NCBI GenBank assembly: GCA_036276115.1 | Contig: DATBEM010000207.1 | Span: 1 to 64,000, forward strand | From: Trebonia sp036276115 | Lineage (GTDB): Bacteria > Actinomycetota > Actinomycetes > Streptosporangiales > Streptosporangiaceae | DNA length: 64,000 bases | Reading direction: 5' to 3' | In this document: one piece after another, positions 25,842 to 33,602 of the stretch | Layout: each line of letters opens with the position of its first letter | Position numbering within the stretch: the stretch's first letter is position 1 | Notes under the pieces: model-generated | Seen by the model: the letters and a program-made list of their open reading frames with translations, nothing else | Database searches by the model: none | Told to the model about the DNA's origin: nothing | Program-made: the position numbers and the translations under genes

Positions 25842-26079
25842 CGGTCCCGGCCGCGCGGGTAACGATCCGGAAGCGGCCGGCCTCGCAGGCGGGAACGGCC
25901 GCGTCGAGGAGGCCTCGCGCCACCATGTCCTGCCACGCGGCGGTGAGCATGAGGATCCCGGCCCACCGGCTCAGCAGGCCGGCCTGCGACCGCTCGAAGA
26001 CGGTTACCTCGTGGCCGGCCCGGTGCAGGAGCGCCGCCGCCGCGCATCCGGCGATCGACCCCCGATTATGCCCACTCTC
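25842..26079 (-). pseudogene. Remnant of an FAD-dependent monooxygenase N-terminus
   Basis: Reading minus from the ATG at 26079 gives MRVGIIGG. After a one-base gap in a run of five G (near 26055-26060) the frame continues as SIAGCAAAALLHRAGHEVTV, then FERSQAGLLSRWAGI and LTAAWQDMVARGLLDAAVP, ending about RFRIVTR near 25850. Together this is the GxGxxG FAD-binding start of PHBH-like monooxygenases. Only about 80 codons survive: the rest is replaced by the convergent aldo/keto reductase gene. Truncation plus frameshift make it a clear remnant. Coordinates of the 3' edge are approximate. Confidence 0.7.
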
Positions 26080-26100
26080 ATGTCCCTTGCCTCCAAGCCC

Positions 26101-27825
26101 CTAGTGGGAGTCGCGGCCTACGTCCGCGCCGCTCGCGCCGGTGAGGAAGTCCAGGTCGGCGCCGGTGTCGGCGCCTTGCACGTGCTTGGCGTAAAGCCAG
26201 GTCCAGCCGCGGGTGGCCGGCGGCGGGGGCGGCGCCCAGTCCTCCCGGCGGCGGGCGAGCTCGTCGTCGGGGACCTCCAGGGTGAGGGCGCGGGCGGGCA
26301 CGTCGAGGCTGATCCAGTCACCGGTCGCGACCAGGGCCAGCGGCCCCCCGGCGGCCGCCTCGGGCGCGACGTGCAGCACGACGGTGCCGTAGGCGGTGCC
26401 GGACATCCGCCCGTCGCAGATCCGCACGATGTCGCGGACGCCGCGCTGGAGCAGCCTGGCCGGGACGGGGACGTTGGCGACCTCGGGCATGCCCGGGTAG
26501 CCCTTGGGGCCGCAGTAGCGGATTACCAGCACCGTGTCCTCGTCGGCGTCGATGTCGGGCGAGGCGACGACGGCGTAGTAGTCCTCCGGGCAGTCGAAGA
26601 CCAGCGCCCGCCCCCGGTGCCGGAGCAGGTGCGGGGAGGCGGCCGACTGCTTGATGACCGCCCCGCCGGGGGCGAGGTTGCCGCGCAGCACGGCGGTGCC
26701 GGTGCCCGCCGGCTGGACGGGGGCGGCGAGCGGGGCGATCACGTCCCGGTTCCAGCAGGGCGCCTCGCGGACGTTGTCGCCGGCGCATTCGCCGGTGACG
26801 GTACGGGCGCCGGCGTGCAGCAGGCCGCCCTCGACCAGCTCGCGCATGACGGCGGGCAGGCCCCCCGCGTAGCAGAAGTCCTCCATCAGGTACTTGCCGC
26901 TCGGCTGGAGGTTCACCAGGGTGGGCACGTCGCGGGCGAGCTCGTCGAAGTCGTCGAGGCGCAGCGGCACGCCGAGCCGGCCGGCGATCGCCAGCAGGTG
27001 GATGACGGCGTTGGTCGAGCCGCCGATGGCCGCGTTGACCCGGATCGCGTTCTCGAACGCCTCCCTGGTCATGACCTGGGCCGGGGTCACGTCCCGCTCG
27101 ATCAGGTCCACGATCACCTGCCCGGCCCGCTGGGCGGTGGAGTACCGCCGGGCGTCCACCGCGGGCCAGGTCGCGGAGTAGGGCAGCTGCATGCCGAGGG
27201 CCTCGGCCATCGACGCCATCGTGGACGCGGTGCCCATCGTCATGCAGTGGCCGTTGGAGCGGGCCATGCAGCCCTCGGCGACGGCGCACTCCTCGGCGGT
27301 CATCCGCCCGGCGAGCAGGTCCTCCTCCCAGCGCCACACGGCGGTGCCGGAGCCGACGTCGCCGCCCTGGTACTTGCCGCTGAGCATGGGGCCGCCGGTG
27401 ACCATGATGGCGGGCAGGCCCACGCTGGACGCCGCCATGAGCAGGCCGGGGGTGGTCTTGTCGCACCCCGACAGCAGGACCACCCCGTCGAGCGGGTTGG
27501 CCCGGATCAGCTCCTCGGCCTCCATCGCCAGCAGGTTGCGGTACAGCATGGCGGTGGGGCGCAGCAGCGTCTCGCCCAGCGCCATCGCCGGGAACTCCAG
27601 CGGGAAGCCGCCCGCCTGCCACACGCCGCGCTTGACCGACTCCGCGACCCGGTGCAGGTGGACGTTGCACGGGGCCAGCTCGGACCATGTGGTCGCGATG
27701 CCGACCACCGGGCGCCCGTCGAACACCTCGGGGGTGAATCCCTGGCTGCGCATCCAGGACCGGTGGTTCATCCCCGCCCGCCCCGAGGCCCCGAACCAGG
27801 TGGCGCTTCTCCTGCTCGTCGTCAT
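26101..27825 (-). CDS. IlvD/Edd-family sugar-acid dehydratase
   Basis: 574 residues. Fe-S cluster cysteines in LAPCN, LSGCDKTTPG and MARSNGHCMTMGTASTM, plus GGSTNAVIHLLAIAGR and a C-terminal DGRMSGTAYGTVVLH. The sequence style (SWMRSQGFTPEVFDGRPVVGI) fits the L-arabinonate/D-xylonate dehydratase branch better than biosynthetic IlvD. It probably dehydrates an aldonic acid to a 2-keto-3-deoxy acid. Divergent (101 bp) from an NAD-dependent epimerase/dehydrogenase that may feed it. Confidence 0.88.
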   Translation of the reverse strand: MTTSRRSATWFGASGRAGMNHRSWMRSQGFTPEVFDGRPVVGIATTWSELAPCNVHLHRVAESVKRGVWQAGGFPLEFPAMALGETLLRPTAMLYRNLLAMEAEELIRANPLDGVVLLSGCDKTTPGLLMAASSVGLPAIMVTGGPMLSGKYQGGDVGSGTAVWRWEEDLLAGRMTAEECAVAEGCMARSNGHCMTMGTASTMASMAEALGMQLPYSATWPAVDARRYSTAQRAGQVIVDLIERDVTPAQVMTREAFENAIRVNAAIGGSTNAVIHLLAIAGRLGVPLRLDDFDELARDVPTLVNLQPSGKYLMEDFCYAGGLPAVMRELVEGGLLHAGARTVTGECAGDNVREAPCWNRDVIAPLAAPVQPAGTGTAVLRGNLAPGGAVIKQSAASPHLLRHRGRALVFDCPEDYYAVVASPDIDADEDTVLVIRYCGPKGYPGMPEVANVPVPARLLQRGVRDIVRICDGRMSGTAYGTVVLHVAPEAAAGGPLALVATGDWISLDVPARALTLEVPDDELARRREDWAPPPPPATRGWTWLYAKHVQGADTGADLDFLTGASGADVGRDSH

Positions 27826-27926
27826 GGTTCCATGTGTAGCCCCTCGCCGACGGCGGCGGAAGGGCAGCCCCGGGCGGGCCGCCCCGGGCCTCGCGGGGCG
27901 GGCGGGGCGCGGCTAGGCTCGGCGGC

Positions 27927-28826
27927 ATGACTTCTGCGACGGCGCCTCGGCGAGTATGCGTGACGGGAGCGACCGGCAAGGCCGGCCGCGAGACGGTGCG
28001 GCACCTGCGCGAGCGGGGCCATGACGTGCTGGCGACCGACGTCGCGGTGCGCGACGCCCGCGAGCAGGGCGCGCTGCGGGCCGACCTGACCGACTACGGG
28101 CAGGCGACCGAGGTGCTGCGCGGCTGCGACGCCGTCGTGCACCTGGCCAACATCCCCGCCCCGGGGCTGGCCACCCCGGCGGTGACGTTCAGCGACAACA
28201 CCGCGATGAACTTCAACGTGTTCCACGCCGCCGCCGCGCTCGGCCTGTCGGCCGTGGTGTGGGCCTCCAGCGAGACGACGCTCGGCCTGCCGTTCGGCCT
28301 CGGCGCCGAGCAGTTCCCGGGCGCCCCCGGCGAGGTCCGCTACGCCCCGGTCGACGAGGCGCACTTCCCGTTCCCGTCCACCAGCTACGCGCTGTCGAAG
28401 GTGGCCAGCGAGGCGGTCGCCGCGCAGCTGGCCCGCTGGTCCGGCCTCCCGCTGATAGGCCTGCGGATCTCCAACATCATGGAGGAGGGCGACTACCAGC
28501 GGTTCCCGTCGTTCTGGGGCGACCCGCACCTGCGCAAGTGGAACCTGTGGGGCTACGTCGACGTCCGCGACGTGGCCGCCGCGTGCCGCCTGGGCCTGGA
28601 GGCGGGCCTGCGGGGCGAGGTCGCCGGCAGCCCTAACGTCATCATCGCGGCGGCCGACACGGTCATGAACCGCCCCTCGCGCGACCTGCTGGCGGAGGTC
28701 TTCCCCGGCCTGCCGCTGACCCGGGAGGTGGGCGAGTTCGAGACCCTCCTGGCCATCGACGGCGCCCGCGACCTGCTCGGCTACCAGCCGGCGCACTCCT
28801 GGCGCGACCACGTCAAGGAAGGCTGA
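27927..28826 (+). CDS. NAD(P)-dependent epimerase/dehydrogenase (extended SDR)
   Basis: 299 residues. Rossmann GATGKAG at residues 14-20, then VVHLANIPAPG, WASSETTLGLPFG and the catalytic YALSK (Tyr-x-x-x-Lys) near residue 155. It resembles uronate dehydrogenase-like or sugar-oxidising SDRs, and the divergent sugar-acid dehydratase supports a role in sugar-acid catabolism. Specific substrate not determined. Motif copy 7 lies 95 bp downstream. Confidence 0.85.
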   Translation: MTSATAPRRVCVTGATGKAGRETVRHLRERGHDVLATDVAVRDAREQGALRADLTDYGQATEVLRGCDAVVHLANIPAPGLATPAVTFSDNTAMNFNVFHAAAALGLSAVVWASSETTLGLPFGLGAEQFPGAPGEVRYAPVDEAHFPFPSTSYALSKVASEAVAAQLARWSGLPLIGLRISNIMEEGDYQRFPSFWGDPHLRKWNLWGYVDVRDVAAACRLGLEAGLRGEVAGSPNVIIAAADTVMNRPSRDLLAEVFPGLPLTREVGEFETLLAIDGARDLLGYQPAHSWRDHVKEG

Positions 28827-28920
28827 CCCGGCCCGCCGGCCGCGCGTCGCCCGGGGCCTGCCGCCTAGCATGTGACCGTGCGCTCACCGGATCCCCCGCC
28901 CGCCGCAGGCGGCCCGCTTC

Positions 28921-28933
28921 TTGCTGTTATCAG
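28921..28933 (+). repeat. Dispersed AT-rich motif, copy 7
   Basis: Exact core with GCTTC flank, 8 nt after a small CCGCC-GCA-GGCGG hairpin (28900-28912). The stretch 28827-29138 has no gene. It holds two motif copies (7 and 8) and three inverted repeats. Confidence 0.92.
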
Positions 28934-28944
28934 ATTAAGGCCTA

Positions 28945-28990
28945 AAGTGCCGTCGGCTAGCGTCATATTCGCGGCTAACTGACGGCACTT
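28945..28990 (+). repeat. Long imperfect hairpin between two motif copies
   Basis: AAGTGCCGTC (28945-28954) pairs perfectly with GACGGCACTT (28981-28990). The stem continues inward with a G-U, a G-C, one mismatch and TAGC/GCTA, leaving a 12-nt AT-rich loop. It is less GC-rich than its surroundings. Confidence 0.75.
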
Positions 28991-28991
28991 C

Positions 28992-29016
28992 CGCCCGCCC
29001 CGCTGCGGGGCGGGCG
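28992..29016 (+). terminator. 11-bp GC hairpin directly before motif copy 8
   Basis: CGCCCGCCCCG - CTG - CGGGGCGGGCG, perfect, followed 9 nt later by motif copy 8. It has the form of a terminator stem, with the T-rich motif in the place of the tail. Confidence 0.65.
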
Positions 29017-29025
29017 CCCGGCTTC

Positions 29026-29038
29026 TTGCTGTTATCAG
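29026..29038 (+). repeat. Dispersed AT-rich motif, copy 8
   Basis: Exact core with GCTTC flank, 105 bp after copy 7 and 100 bp before the TfoX-like start. Confidence 0.92.
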
Positions 29039-29138
29039 ATTGGCATCGAGGCGTGCGATAACTTTGCGGGGGCGGGCGCTATCCTGGCCGGGGAATTAGA
29101 ACTGGTGAACGCCAAGCGGGCGAAAGGGATGGGCACCG

Positions 29139-29504
29139 ATGGCTTACGACGAGGACCTGGCCGCCCGCATCCGGGACACGATCGGGCCCGATCGCGACCT
29201 GAGCGAGCAGAAGATGTTCGGCGGGCTCGCCTTCCTCATCCGCGGGCACATGGCCATCAGCGCCAGCGGCCAGGGCGGGGTGCTCGTCCGGGCCGACCCG
29301 GCCCGGGCCGGGGAGCTCATCACTACCACGGCGGCCACGACCGCGGTGATGGGCGGCCGGGAGATGCCCGGGTGGCTGCGCGTGCCGGCCGCCGACGTGG
29401 CCGGGGACGCGGAGCTGGACCGCTGGGTGGACCTGAGCGTCGGCTACGCCCGCTCGCTGCCGCCCAAGAAGCGCGCCGCCCCGCGCCCGCCCCGCGCCCG
29501 GTAA
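29139..29504 (+). CDS. TfoX N-terminal-domain protein
   Basis: 121 residues: LAARIRDTIGPDRDLSEQKMFGGLAFLIRGHMAISAS, MPGWLRVPAADVAGDAELDRWVDLSVGYARSLPPKK. This is the single TfoX_N domain found in many actinobacterial stand-alone proteins. Function unknown: the competence regulator role of proteobacterial TfoX should not be transferred. Basic C-terminal tail. It converges on the DsbA-like gene across a 38-bp palindrome. Confidence 0.88.
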   Translation: MAYDEDLAARIRDTIGPDRDLSEQKMFGGLAFLIRGHMAISASGQGGVLVRADPARAGELITTTAATTAVMGGREMPGWLRVPAADVAGDAELDRWVDLSVGYARSLPPKKRAAPRPPRAR

Positions 29505-29517
29505 GCAGGCAAGCCCG

Positions 29518-29555
29518 CCCTGGCCGGCCGGCCCGCGCGGGCCGGCCGGCCAGGG
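29518..29555. terminator. Perfect 38-bp palindrome between convergent genes
   Basis: Two 19-bp arms with no spacer, starting CCCTGGCCGGCC and rich in GGCCGG steps, between the tfoX-like stop (29504) and the oxidoreductase stop (29566). It would form a very stable bidirectional terminator. The repeated GGCC core could also block or stall replication. Confidence 0.75.
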
Positions 29556-29565
29556 GGCAAGCGGC

Positions 29566-30210
29566 TTACTCGAACGACGGCTTGCGGTCGCGGCTGCGCT
29601 TGATCTCGAAGAAGCCGTCGGCCTTGCTCACCAGGACCAGGCCGTCCCACAGCTCGCCGGCCGCCTCGCCCTTGGGGGCGGGGGTGATGACCGGGCCGAA
29701 CAGCGCCTTGCCGCGGATCCGGAGCACGGGCGTGCCGACGTCGAGGCCGACCTCGTCGAACGCCTCGTGGTGGGACTTCTTGATGAAGTCGTCGAACTCG
29801 GCGGTCTCGGCCGCGTCGGCCAGGAACGCGGGCAGGCCGGCCTCGGCCACGGCCTCGCCGATGATCGCCGGGTCCTGGCCACGGCCCTGGTTGTGGATGC
29901 GGGTGCCGAGGGCGCTGTAGAGCGGGCCGAGCACCGCCGGGCCCTGGTCGAGGGCGGCGGCGGCGCAGACCCGGACCGGGCCCCACGCCTTGCCCATCCG
30001 CTCCAGGTATTCCTCGCCCAGCCCCTTGCCCTCGTGCTGCACGAGGTTGAGGTAGGCCAGCGACATGATCCGGAAGTCGGCCCGCACCGGGCGGACCTTC
30101 TCTACCTCCAGGATCCAGCGGGAGGTGATCCACGCCCACGGGCACAGTGGATCGAACCAGAACTGCACGTCTTCGGGCGAGTCGGCAGGCGACTGCGGCT
30201 GTGCTGTCAT
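29566..30210 (-). CDS. DsbA-family oxidoreductase (mycothiol-dependent type)
   Basis: 214 residues from the ATG at 30210. Thioredoxin-fold DsbA-like protein with WFDPLCPWAWITSRWILEVE (Cys23 of CPWA, so a single active-site Cys), RIHNQGRGQDPAIIGEAVAEAGLP and VGTPVLRIRGKALFGPV. This matches the actinobacterial family related to the mycothiol-dependent reductase Rv2466c. It presumably reduces nitro or disulfide substrates with mycothiol in the cytoplasm. Divergent (117 bp) from the purine-catabolism operon. Confidence 0.85.
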   Translation of the reverse strand: MTAQPQSPADSPEDVQFWFDPLCPWAWITSRWILEVEKVRPVRADFRIMSLAYLNLVQHEGKGLGEEYLERMGKAWGPVRVCAAAALDQGPAVLGPLYSALGTRIHNQGRGQDPAIIGEAVAEAGLPAFLADAAETAEFDDFIKKSHHEAFDEVGLDVGTPVLRIRGKALFGPVITPAPKGEAAGELWDGLVLVSKADGFFEIKRSRDRKPSFE

Positions 30211-30327
30211 TACCCCGGCAACCTCAGCGCCCGCGCCCGTATTCCGTGTTCCCGGCCGGGCAACCTGCCGGCGTGCGGGAAAGGCGGCACTATTGCCAGG
30301 CGATGGCATCGTGCCACACTGAACAGC

Positions 30328-31167
30328 GTGCGGAGCGACCGGCCCCTGCGGACGTACGGGCACCAGTTCGACGTCAACTGCTCGATCCTGTTCACCGAGC
30401 TTCCGCTGCTGGAGCGGCCGGCCGCCGCCCGGGCGGCCGGGTTCGAGGGGATCGAGCTCTGGTGGCCGTGGGAGGCCCCCGAGCCCGCCGACAAGGACGC
30501 CGACCAGCTCGTCACCGCCATCGCCGATGCCGGGGTCCACCTCGCGTGCCTCAACTTCATCGCGGGCGACATGGCGGCCGGGGAGCGCGGCCTGCTGTCG
30601 GTGCCGGCCGGGCGGGATGCCTTCCGGCGCAACGTCCCCGCCGCCACTGAGCTCGCGGCCCGGCTCGGCTGCCGCAACCTCAACGCCCCGTACGGGAACC
30701 GCGTCGACCCGGCCGACGCGCGGCTCATCCGGCGGCAAGACGAGCTCGCGATCGAGAACCTCCAGCTCGCGGCGGACACGGCCGCGCGCGCCGACCCGGG
30801 CCTGCGCGTCCTCATCGAGCCGATCAACTCGGCCGACGTGCCGCGCTACCCCATCGACAGCAGCGCGAAAGCGAGATCCGTAATCGATAAGTCACGAAGG
30901 GTCAACGTACGGATGCTCGCCGACCTGTACCATCTGGCTACCATGAGCGAGGATCTGAGCGCGGCGCTGGAGCAGCACGCCGACCTGATAGGCCATGTCC
31001 AGGTCGCGGACGTGCCCGGCCGGGGCGCCCCGGGGACGGGCGGGCTGGACTTCGAGCCGCTGTTCGCGCAGCTGGCCGGGCAGGGCTACGAGGGCTGGGT
31101 CGGGATCGAGCACGTCCCGGCCGATCCCGGCGACAGCGCCCCGAGCCTCGCCTGGGCGTCGGCGTGA
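30328..31167 (+). CDS. hyi: Hydroxypyruvate isomerase-like TIM barrel
   Basis: 279 residues from the GTG at 30328. AP-endonuclease-2 type barrel: FDVNCSILFTELPLLERPAAARAAGFEGIELWWP, NFIAGDMAAGERG, LIEPINSADVPRYPI, LADLYHLATMSED and HVQVADVPGRGAPGTG. Interconverts hydroxypyruvate and tartronate semialdehyde. First gene of an operon with allantoinase, allantoicase and glycerate kinase. Glyoxylate carboligase, which would supply tartronate semialdehyde, is not in the window. The stop overlaps the next start (GTGA). Confidence 0.88.
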   Translation: MRSDRPLRTYGHQFDVNCSILFTELPLLERPAAARAAGFEGIELWWPWEAPEPADKDADQLVTAIADAGVHLACLNFIAGDMAAGERGLLSVPAGRDAFRRNVPAATELAARLGCRNLNAPYGNRVDPADARLIRRQDELAIENLQLAADTAARADPGLRVLIEPINSADVPRYPIDSSAKARSVIDKSRRVNVRMLADLYHLATMSEDLSAALEQHADLIGHVQVADVPGRGAPGTGGLDFEPLFAQLAGQGYEGWVGIEHVPADPGDSAPSLAWASA

Positions 31168-32519
31168 GCCCCGAGGCGGCCCCGGCTGACCTCGTCGTCA
31201 GGTCCAGGCGGGTCGCCCTGCCCGACGGGGTGCGCGAGGCGGCCGTCGTCGTGCACGGGGGGAAGATCACCGCGCTGGCGGGCTACGCGGAGGCCATCGC
31301 GGCCAGCTCGCAGGCTGACCTGGGCGACATCGCGCTGCTGCCCGGGCTGGTCGATTCCCACGTGCACGTCAACGAGCCGGGGCGGACCGACTGGGAGGGG
31401 TTCGCGTCGGCGACGGCGGCCGCGCTGGCCGGCGGGGTCACCACGATCTGCGACATGCCGCTCAACTGCGACCCGGTGACCACGACCGTGGCCGCCCTGG
31501 AGGCCAAGGTCGCCGCCGCCCGCGGCCAGTGCGCGGTCGACGTGGCGTTCTGGGGCGGGGCGGTGCCGGGCAACGCCGATCAGTTCGGCCCGCTGCTGGA
31601 CGCGGGCGTCATCGGCTTCAAGTGCTTCCTGATCGACTCCGGCCTCCCTGAGTTCCCGCCGCTGGACAAGGCGGGGCTTAGGGCGGCGATGCGCGAGCTG
31701 GCGGCGGGCGGGGTGCCGCTGATCGTCCACGCCGAGGACCCCGGCGAGGTCAGCGAGCCCGCGGGCACCTCCTACGACGCGTTCGTGGCGTCGCGGCCGC
31801 CGGTCGCCGAGCGGCGCGCGATCGAGACCGTGGTCGCGGCGGCGGCCGGGACCGGCGCCCGGGCGCACATCGTGCACCTGGCGGCGGGCGAGTGCGCGGC
31901 GCTGATCGGCGCGGCCCAGGCGTCCGGGATCGAGCTGACCGCCGAGACCTGCCCGCACTACCTGTTCTTCTCCGTCGATGACGTGCCCGCCGGGCGCACC
32001 GAGTTCAAGTGCTGCCCGCCGGTCCGCTACGGCCCGAACCGGGAAGCCCTGTGGCGGGCGCTGGAGGCGGGGGTCATCGGCGGCATCGTCTCGGACCACT
32101 CCCCCTGCCCGGCCGCGATGAAGAAGCTGGACGAGGGCGACTTCGCCGCCGCCTGGGGCGGCATCGCGTCGCTGCAGGTGTCGCTGCCGGCCGTGTGGTC
32201 GGTGGCCCGCAAGCGGGGCCGCACGCTGTCCGACATCGCCCGCTGGATGTCGGAGTTCCCGGCCGGGCTGGCGGGCCTGGACGCGGTCAAGGGCGCCATC
32301 GCCCCGGGCAAGGACGCGGACCTGGTCGCGTTCGACCCGGAGCTGGCCGCCCCCGTGCGGGCGGCGGACCTGCTGCACAAGAACCCGCTCACCCCCTACG
32401 ACGGGCGCACGCTGACCGGGCGGGTCACCCGCGCCTGGCTGCGGGGCACCGAGGTCACGCCGGGCGGGCCGCCCCGGGGCAGGCTGCTGCGGCGGGGCGG
32501 GGCGGCCCTCGATGGCTGA
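31164..32519 (+). CDS. allB: Allantoinase
   Basis: 451 residues. Cyclic amidohydrolase with metal ligands HVHVN (near residue 63), carboxylated Lys in GFKCFLIDSG, HAEDPGE, AHIVHLAAGE and SDHSPC. The ETCPHYL segment is characteristic of allantoinase/dihydroorotase-type enzymes, and KCCPPVR with HSPCPAAMK fits allantoinase. Opens allantoin to allantoate. Eight bases overlap with the allantoicase gene. Confidence 0.94.
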   Translation: MSPEAAPADLVVRSRRVALPDGVREAAVVVHGGKITALAGYAEAIAASSQADLGDIALLPGLVDSHVHVNEPGRTDWEGFASATAAALAGGVTTICDMPLNCDPVTTTVAALEAKVAAARGQCAVDVAFWGGAVPGNADQFGPLLDAGVIGFKCFLIDSGLPEFPPLDKAGLRAAMRELAAGGVPLIVHAEDPGEVSEPAGTSYDAFVASRPPVAERRAIETVVAAAAGTGARAHIVHLAAGECAALIGAAQASGIELTAETCPHYLFFSVDDVPAGRTEFKCCPPVRYGPNREALWRALEAGVIGGIVSDHSPCPAAMKKLDEGDFAAAWGGIASLQVSLPAVWSVARKRGRTLSDIARWMSEFPAGLAGLDAVKGAIAPGKDADLVAFDPELAAPVRAADLLHKNPLTPYDGRTLTGRVTRAWLRGTEVTPGGPPRGRLLRRGGAALDG

Positions 32520-33570
32520 CGACGGCCCGCTGGCGCCCCCGCCCGATGGCCTGGGGCTGCCCGACGTCGCCGCGCGGGCGCTGCGCGGGTCGGTGGCGGC
32601 GGCGTCGGATGAGTTCTTCGCCGAGAAGGAGAACCTGATCAAGCCGGGCCCCGCCACCTTCTCCCCGGCCACGTTCGGGCACAAGGGGCAGCTGTACGAC
32701 GGCTGGGAGACCCGCCGCAAGCGCGGCCCCGACGGCGGCCTGCCGGGCGCCGGCGAGCACGACTGGGCCATCGTCGCCCTCGGCGCGCCCGCGATCGTGC
32801 ACGCGGTCGTCGTCGATACCGCCTGGTTCCGCGGCAACTACCCCCAGTCCTGCTCGGTCGAGGCCTGCTACGTCCCCGGCTACCCCGATGCCGCCGCCCT
32901 GGCGCGGGCGCCGTGGGCCGAGATCGTGCCGCGCAGCCCCCTGCGGGGCGACGCGGCGCACGCCTTCGCGGTGGCGCCGCGCGCCCGCTACTCCCACGTG
33001 CGGCTGCGCGCCTTCCCCGACGGGGGCATCGCCCGGCTGCGGGTGCACGGGCAGGTGATCCCCGACCCGGCCCTGCTCGACGGGCTGACGTTCGACCTGG
33101 CGGCGCTGGAGAACGGCGGTGACGTCACCGGCTGCAGCGACCAGTACTACTCGGTGCCGCGCAACGCCATCTCCCCCGGCCTCCCGCGGGTCATGGGCGA
33201 GGGCTGGGAGACGCGCCGGCGGCGCGCGGCCGGGAACGAGTGGCTCACGGTCTCCCTCACCGGGCGCGCCGTCCCGCTCCTGGCGACGATCGACACCTCC
33301 GGCTACCTCGGCAACAGCCCCGGCGCGGCCCGGCTGACGGGAACCGACGGCGCCGGCGGCGAGTGGTTCGACCTGCTGCCGCGCACCGCCCTGCGCCCCG
33401 ACACCGAGCACCGGTTCCGGCTCGGCGGCGCCCGCCCGGTGACCAGCGTCCGGCTGGAGGTGTACCCGGACGGGGGCATCGCCCGGCTGCGGCTGCACGG
33501 CTCGCTGACGCAAGACGGCCTCGCCGCGCTCGCCCGCCGCTGGGAGCAGGCCGCGCCGGCGGGCGGGTGA
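32512..33570 (+). CDS. alc: Allantoicase
   Basis: 352 residues with two tandem allantoicase domains. Each has a GWETRRKR/GWETRRRR strand, a following DT-xFRGN/DTSGYLGN and a YPDGGIARLR-type end (FPDGGIARLRVHG and YPDGGIARLRLHG). Releases urea and ureidoglycolate from allantoate. With AllB it completes the allantoin branch leading to glyoxylate. Confidence 0.94.
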   Translation: MADDGPLAPPPDGLGLPDVAARALRGSVAAASDEFFAEKENLIKPGPATFSPATFGHKGQLYDGWETRRKRGPDGGLPGAGEHDWAIVALGAPAIVHAVVVDTAWFRGNYPQSCSVEACYVPGYPDAAALARAPWAEIVPRSPLRGDAAHAFAVAPRARYSHVRLRAFPDGGIARLRVHGQVIPDPALLDGLTFDLAALENGGDVTGCSDQYYSVPRNAISPGLPRVMGEGWETRRRRAAGNEWLTVSLTGRAVPLLATIDTSGYLGNSPGAARLTGTDGAGGEWFDLLPRTALRPDTEHRFRLGGARPVTSVRLEVYPDGGIARLRLHGSLTQDGLAALARRWEQAAPAGG

Positions 33571-33602
33571 CCAGCCCGCCGGCTGGCCGCTACGCTCGCC
33601 CC

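Noticed and set aside
26011..27930. 639-codon plus-strand ORF opposite the dehydratase gene
   Set aside because: Antisense shadow of a well-supported IlvD/Edd gene in high-GC DNA.
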